A stretch of 64,000 bases of DNA from Streptomyces uncialis (GTDB taxonomy: Bacteria > Actinomycetota > Actinomycetes > Streptomycetales > Streptomycetaceae), in contig NZ_CP109583.1 in assembly GCF_036250755.1 (NCBI RefSeq), positions 1,240,001-1,304,000 on the forward strand, given 5' to 3'. How positions within the stretch are numbered: the first letter of the stretch is position 1; the number at the start of each line of letters is the position of its first letter. Shown one piece after another: positions 63,583 to 64,000 of this stretch. The translations under genes were made by a program, and so were the position numbers. The notes beneath the pieces were generated by a model. The model searched no databases. It saw only the letters and a list, made by a program, of their open reading frames with translations, and was not told the origin of the DNA.

Positions 63583-64000
63583 TTGGGCGTGGACGAGGAG
63601 CTGTGCTGGTGGCCGGCGGTCAGAGCCGCCAAGGCGATCGCCGCGCGGGAGGTCTCGGCGCGGGAGTACCTTGCGGCGCTCCTCGCCGCGGTCGAACGGC
63701 ACAACCCCGGGCTGGGGCTGGTCGTGACCCTGAGCGAGCAGGCGATGTCCGACGCGAAGGAGGCGGACGCGGCGACCGCGCGCGGTGATCTGCTGCCGCC
63801 CCTGCACGGTGTCCCCATGACGGTCAAGGACTGCTTCGCGACCGCCGGTCTGCGTACCACCGGCGGCGCCGCCGCGTTGTCCGGCCATGTGCCCGTCCGT
63901 GACGCCGACGCGGTGGCGGCGCTGCGCCGGGCGGGATGTGTCGTCTTCGGCAAGACGAATCTGCCAGAGTTCTCCGGCGATGTGCAGGCGTACAACGAGC
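63583..64000 (+). CDS. Amidase-signature enzyme, cut by the window end
   Basis: The first 139 residues of an amidase (AS family) starting at TTG 63583 (or GTG 63589), with AAGAGGTGG upstream. The text AKAIAAREVSAREYLAALLA, then GDLLPPLHGVPMTVKDCFAT with the catalytic Lys, and VVFGKTNLPEFSGDVQAYNE is diagnostic. The cis-Ser and nucleophilic Ser region lies beyond the window. It could hydrolyse an amide precursor or release the product. Same direction as the condensation gene, 97 bp on. Confidence 0.85.
   Translation, partial: MGVDEELCWWPAVRAAKAIAAREVSAREYLAALLAAVERHNPGLGLVVTLSEQAMSDAKEADAATARGDLLPPLHGVPMTVKDCFATAGLRTTGGAAALSGHVPVRDADAVAALRRAGCVVFGKTNLPEFSGDVQAYNE

Overview
The window is high-GC actinobacterial DNA, almost certainly a Streptomyces chromosome or megaplasmid. 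Reasons: GTG and TTG starts, strong third-position GC, and Streptomyces-typical families (DUF397/DUF5753 regulators, DUF574 methyltransferases, DUF5133, DUF1206, DUF5958, CU044_5270, BTAD/SARP-type regulators, RsbW-like ATPases and a SigB/SigF-type sigma factor). I found no rRNA or tRNA gene.

Layout. (1) 0.2-11.1 kb is an intact regulatory and stress block. It holds two DNA-binding regulators, a DUF574 methyltransferase, an XRE/DUF397 pair, two RsbW-like ATPases, a SigF-like sigma factor, PRC-barrel and DUF1206 proteins, a lipoprotein, a small acetyltransferase and panD. Clear hairpin terminators separate its units. (2) 11.1-29.6 kb is an accessory, partly decayed zone. It contains short hypothetical genes, recombination-type HTH genes, small membrane proteins and many broken genes (DUF5958, an ArgJ/OAT2-like C-terminus, an arginase with a 13-bp duplication, a peptidase-inhibitor-I36-like gene, transglutaminase-like and possible QueE fragments). 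An intact ECF sigma factor/CU044_5270 pair, an SDR/MerR pair and a RelE-like toxin/antitoxin pair sit among them. (3) 29.65-36.7 kb is a candidate defence locus: a giant TPR-CHAT protein (about 1,865 aa if a C9-run frameshift is repaired), a convergent PD-(D/E)XK (Mrr-like) nuclease and an HD phosphohydrolase. (4) 37-40.2 kb carries isolated type I-E-like CRISPR repeats, a three-repeat array without cas genes, small genes, and a protein that strongly resembles eukaryotic nuclear transport factor 2. (5) 40.5-51.4 kb has catabolic and regulatory genes: a haloacetate-dehalogenase-like hydrolase with a divergent BTAD regulator, an SDR/TetR pair with visible operators, Tn3 and IS5 transposase wrecks, an MDR oxidoreductase with a hexanucleotide repeat, a methyltransferase and VOC proteins. 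(6) 51.6-64 kb looks like one side of an undescribed specialised-metabolite cluster. It has a Drr-like ABC exporter, a 2OG-Fe(II) oxygenase, a fatty-acid-desaturase-type enzyme, an adenylate-forming ligase translationally coupled to a nucleotidyltransferase-carrier protein fusion, an ectoine-synthase-like cupin, a stand-alone condensation domain, and an amidase running off the window end.

How the genes may work together (inference). In region 6 the ligase would load an acyl or aminoacyl group onto the carrier domain fused to the nucleotidyltransferase. The condensation protein would join it to an amine, and the EctC-like cupin, desaturase and 2OG oxygenase would cyclise or oxidise the product before ABC export. 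In region 3, TPR repeats would sense a trigger and switch on the CHAT caspase-like protease, with the nuclease next door. Both proposals rest on domain reading and gene order only. Coordinates of pseudogene ends are approximate.
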